From contig NZ_JACAPR010000044.1 in the NCBI RefSeq assembly GCF_013385635.1, positions 1-64,000 of the forward strand: 64,000 nt of DNA. The letters run 5' to 3'. Within the stretch, counting starts at the first letter, position 1, and every line of letters begins with the position of its first letter. Positions 61,689 through 64,000 of the stretch are shown here, piece by piece. The translations under genes were made by a program, and so were the position numbers. Source of the DNA: Pseudomonas gingeri. GTDB lineage: Bacteria > Pseudomonadota > Gammaproteobacteria > Pseudomonadales > Pseudomonadaceae. Under the pieces are notes generated by a model. The model did no database searches and was not told the origin of the DNA. It saw only the letters and a list, made by a program, of their open reading frames with translations.

Positions 61689-62969
61689 TCAGGCGAGTTC
61701 GGCGAAGCACTCTTCGATGATCGCCAGACCCTTGTCCAGTTGCTCATCCGGCGAGGTCAGCGGGACCAGCACGCGCAGGACGTTACCGTAGGTGCCGCAG
61801 GACAGCAGGATCAGACCCTTGTCGCGGGCCTTGGCCACGACCTGGGCCACGGCGGCCGCGTTCGGCTTGTGGCTGTCGCCGCCTTCGAACAGTTCGAGCG
61901 CGATCATCGCGCCCAGGGCACGCACTTCGCCGATCACCGGGTACTTGGCCTGAATCGCTTTCAGACCGGTCACCAGGCGCTCGCCGACGGCCTTGCAGCG
62001 GTCCAGCAGGTGCTCTTCCTCGAACACTTCCATCACGGCCAGGGCTGCGGCGCAAGCAATCGGGCTACCGGCGTAGGTACCGCCCAGGCCGCCTGGAGCG
62101 ATGGCGTCCATGTATTCGGCCTTGCCGCAGACACCGGCCAGCGGGAAACCGCCGGCGATGGACTTGGCGAAGGTGGTCAGGTCGGCGGCAACGCCCATCT
62201 GTTCCATGGCGAAGAAGGTGCCGGTACGACCGGCGCCGGTCTGCACTTCGTCGGCGATCAGCAGGATGCCGTGCTGGTCGCACAGGGCACGCAGACGCTT
62301 CATGAACTCTTTGGGCGCGACGTAGAAGCCGCCTTCGCCCTGCACCGGCTCGATGATGATCGCGGCGATATCACGTGGCTCGGCGTCGTTCTTGAAGATG
62401 CGCTCGATGCTGGCGATGGAGTCGTCGATGCTCACGCCGTGCAGTTCGTTCGGGAACAGCGCGCGGAACACGCCGCCTGGCATCAGGCCCATGCCGGCCG
62501 AGTAAGGCACGACTTTGCCGGTCAGGCCCAGGGTCATCATGGTGCGACCGTGGTAGGCGCCGGTGAAGGCGATCACGCCGGCACGGCCAGTGGCGGCACG
62601 GGCGATCTTCACGGCGTTCTCGACCGCTTCGGAACCGGTGGTGACCAGCAGGGTTTTCTTGGCGAAATCGCCCGGAACCTTGGCGTTCACTTTCTCGCAC
62701 AGCTCTACGTAGGGTTCGTAGGCCAGGACCTGGAAGCAGGTGTGGGTCAGCTTGTTCAGCTGTGCGGTCACGGCGGCGATGATTTTCGGGTGCACGTGGC
62801 CGGTGTTCAGCACGGCGATACCGCCGGCGAAGTCGATGAACTCACGGCCTTCAACGTCAGTCACGGTGGCGTTCTTCGCGTGGTCGGCGAAGATCGGGTG
62901 GATCTGGCCGACGCCGCGTGGAACAGCGGCCTGGCGGCGTTGCATCAAGGATTCGTTGGTCTTGCTCAT
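61689..62969 (-). CDS. gabT: 4-aminobutyrate-2-oxoglutarate transaminase
   Basis: A 426-residue class III PLP aminotransferase. It transfers the amino group of GABA to 2-oxoglutarate, giving succinate semialdehyde. The PLP lysine is K269 (TTFAKSIAGG). DEVQTGAGRTG (240-250) and TGSEAVENAVKIAR (111-124) hold the cofactor. The length matches GabT. I chose MSKTNESL at 62969 with GAGGA upstream. It follows gabD on the same strand after a gap of about 174 bases. Confidence 0.93.
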   Translation of the reverse strand: MSKTNESLMQRRQAAVPRGVGQIHPIFADHAKNATVTDVEGREFIDFAGGIAVLNTGHVHPKIIAAVTAQLNKLTHTCFQVLAYEPYVELCEKVNAKVPGDFAKKTLLVTTGSEAVENAVKIARAATGRAGVIAFTGAYHGRTMMTLGLTGKVVPYSAGMGLMPGGVFRALFPNELHGVSIDDSIASIERIFKNDAEPRDIAAIIIEPVQGEGGFYVAPKEFMKRLRALCDQHGILLIADEVQTGAGRTGTFFAMEQMGVAADLTTFAKSIAGGFPLAGVCGKAEYMDAIAPGGLGGTYAGSPIACAAALAVMEVFEEEHLLDRCKAVGERLVTGLKAIQAKYPVIGEVRALGAMIALELFEGGDSHKPNAAAVAQVVAKARDKGLILLSCGTYGNVLRVLVPLTSPDEQLDKGLAIIEECFAELA

Positions 62970-63143
62970 GGTGTCCTCATTCACCGCTCATCGGGCGGCG
63001 TGGTTCAAGGATGACGCGGCAGGGAGAGCACTGCACCAGCATACGATGATCGACTGGCACAACGTTCCGGCCACACTGAAGTGTCGTTTGAAACGCGACA
63101 GGAGCAGCGCTCTCGTGCCCCTGTCGCTGAACCACCTGCCGGG

Positions 63144-64000
63144 TCAGATACCCAGGCAGAGATATTTGATTTCCAGGTAGTCTTCGATGCCGTACTTGGA
63201 GCCTTCACGGCCCAGGCCCGACGCCTTGATGCCGCCGAACGGCGCGACTTCGTTGGAGATCAGCCCGGTGTTGACGCCGACCATGCCGTATTCCAGGGCC
63301 TCGGCCACACGGAACACACGGCCCAGGTCACGGGCATAGAAGTACGAGGCCAGGCCGAACTCGGTATCGTTGGACATCGCGATGACTTCGGCTTCGTCCT
63401 TGAAGCGGAACAGCGGCGCCAATGGACCGAAGGTTTCTTCCTTGGCCACGGCGGCGTCCCTGGAGACGTTGACCAGGATGGTCGGCTCGAAGAAGTTGCC
63501 TTCGATGGACTTGCCGCCGGCCAGCAGGGTCGCGCCTTTGCTCAGGGCGTCGGCGATGTGCTCCTGGACCTTGGCCACGGCCTTCTCGTCGATCAGCGGA
63601 CCGGTGGTGGTGCCTTCTTCCAGACCGTTGCCGATCTTGAGCTTGGCGACCGCCACTTTCAGTTTCTCGGCGAATGCGTCGTAGACCGCGTCCTGAATGT
63701 ACAGGCGGTTGGCGCAGACACAGGTCTGGCCGTTGTTGCGGTACTTGGAGATGATCGCGCCTTCGACGGCCTTGTCCAGGTCCGCGTCGTCGAACACGAT
63801 GAACGGAGCGTTGCCGCCCAGTTCCAGGGAAACCTTCTTGATGTCCTTGGCGCATTCGGCCATCAACTGGCGACCGATCTCGGTCGAGCCGGTGAAGGAC
63901 AGCTTGCGCACGATCGGGTTGCTGGTCAGCTCGCTGCCGATATCGCCGGCGCTGCCGGACACCACGCTGAACACGCCTTTCGGAATGCCGGCACGCTGGG
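63144..64000 (-). CDS. gabD: succinate-semialdehyde dehydrogenase (partial)
   Basis: The C-terminal 285 codons of an NADP-dependent aldehyde dehydrogenase; the 5' end is beyond the window. The catalytic cysteine lies in NNGQTCVCANRLYIQ and the general-base glutamate in LELGGNAPFIVFDD. GSTEIGRQL and KEETFGPLAPLF are also conserved. It oxidises the GabT product to succinate. The frame is open to the last base, so this is truncation by the window, not a broken gene. Confidence 0.93.
   Translation of the reverse strand, partial: QRAGIPKGVFSVVSGSAGDIGSELTSNPIVRKLSFTGSTEIGRQLMAECAKDIKKVSLELGGNAPFIVFDDADLDKAVEGAIISKYRNNGQTCVCANRLYIQDAVYDAFAEKLKVAVAKLKIGNGLEEGTTTGPLIDEKAVAKVQEHIADALSKGATLLAGGKSIEGNFFEPTILVNVSRDAAVAKEETFGPLAPLFRFKDEAEVIAMSNDTEFGLASYFYARDLGRVFRVAEALEYGMVGVNTGLISNEVAPFGGIKASGLGREGSKYGIEDYLEIKYLCLGI

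Overview
The window reads as chromosomal DNA of a Pseudomonas of the fluorescens/putida type. The DNA is GC-rich, with many REP/REPIN palindromes of two kinds (the GTGGCGAGCGGGCTTGCCCGCG class and the GTAGGAGCCGGCTTGCCGGC class) plus the GATCGTTCCCACGC palindrome. Gene families and order are also Pseudomonas-like, for example cysAWT-sbp-oscA, a GGDEF/EAL gene, desA and gabDT. I see no rRNA, tRNA, CRISPR array, prophage or insertion sequence. Species cannot be fixed from the sequence alone.

The dominant theme is acquisition of organic and inorganic sulfur. On the left (1.2-7.8 kb, minus strand) a probable operon encodes two SfnB-family flavin oxidoreductases, an NtaA/DszA-type flavin monooxygenase and a MetQ-MetN-MetI-type ABC importer. 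At 9.3-13.9 kb lie a cystine importer (tcyJ, tcyL, tcyN), D-cysteine desulfhydrase and a serine O-acetyltransferase. At 28.5-47.2 kb is a sulfonate/sulfate-ester island: an orphan MetQ, a sigma-54-type AAA+ protein without usual N- or C-terminal domains, a dedicated ExbD/ExbB/TonB set, a TonB-dependent receptor, two related LysR regulators, a phosphonate-monoesterase-like sulfatase, the AtsK alkylsulfatase dioxygenase, the AtsR/AtsB/AtsC importer (AtsB is a fused double permease) and AtsA arylsulfatase. At 51.2-55.3 kb come the sulfate importer sbp-cysT-cysW-cysA and the sulfur-starvation gene oscA. A shared AT-rich element around TTTAARGAATA precedes several of these units and may be a CysB- or SftR-type site.

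Between and beside these are ordinary loci: a SAM methyltransferase (0.2-0.85 kb), a BetT choline transporter (14.3-16.3 kb), two short-chain dehydrogenases with a divergent LysR (16.8-19.6 kb), an MgrA-type aldo/keto reductase (20.0-21.1 kb), a TriABC-like RND efflux operon with two adaptor lipoproteins (21.3-26.5 kb) and an orphan AAA ATPase (26.9-28.0 kb).

The right side has a membrane-lipid and signalling flavour. It holds a desaturase with a divergent AraC regulator (47.3-49.5 kb), a Crp-like regulator and an Mpo1-like protein (49.7-51.0 kb), a PAS-GGDEF-EAL protein, the DesA phospholipid desaturase, a PAS diguanylate cyclase and a receiver-HDOD protein (55.8-61.6 kb). The window closes with gabT and a 5'-truncated gabD.

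All coordinates, starts and motifs come from reading the sequence. Functional names rest on family recognition without database searches.
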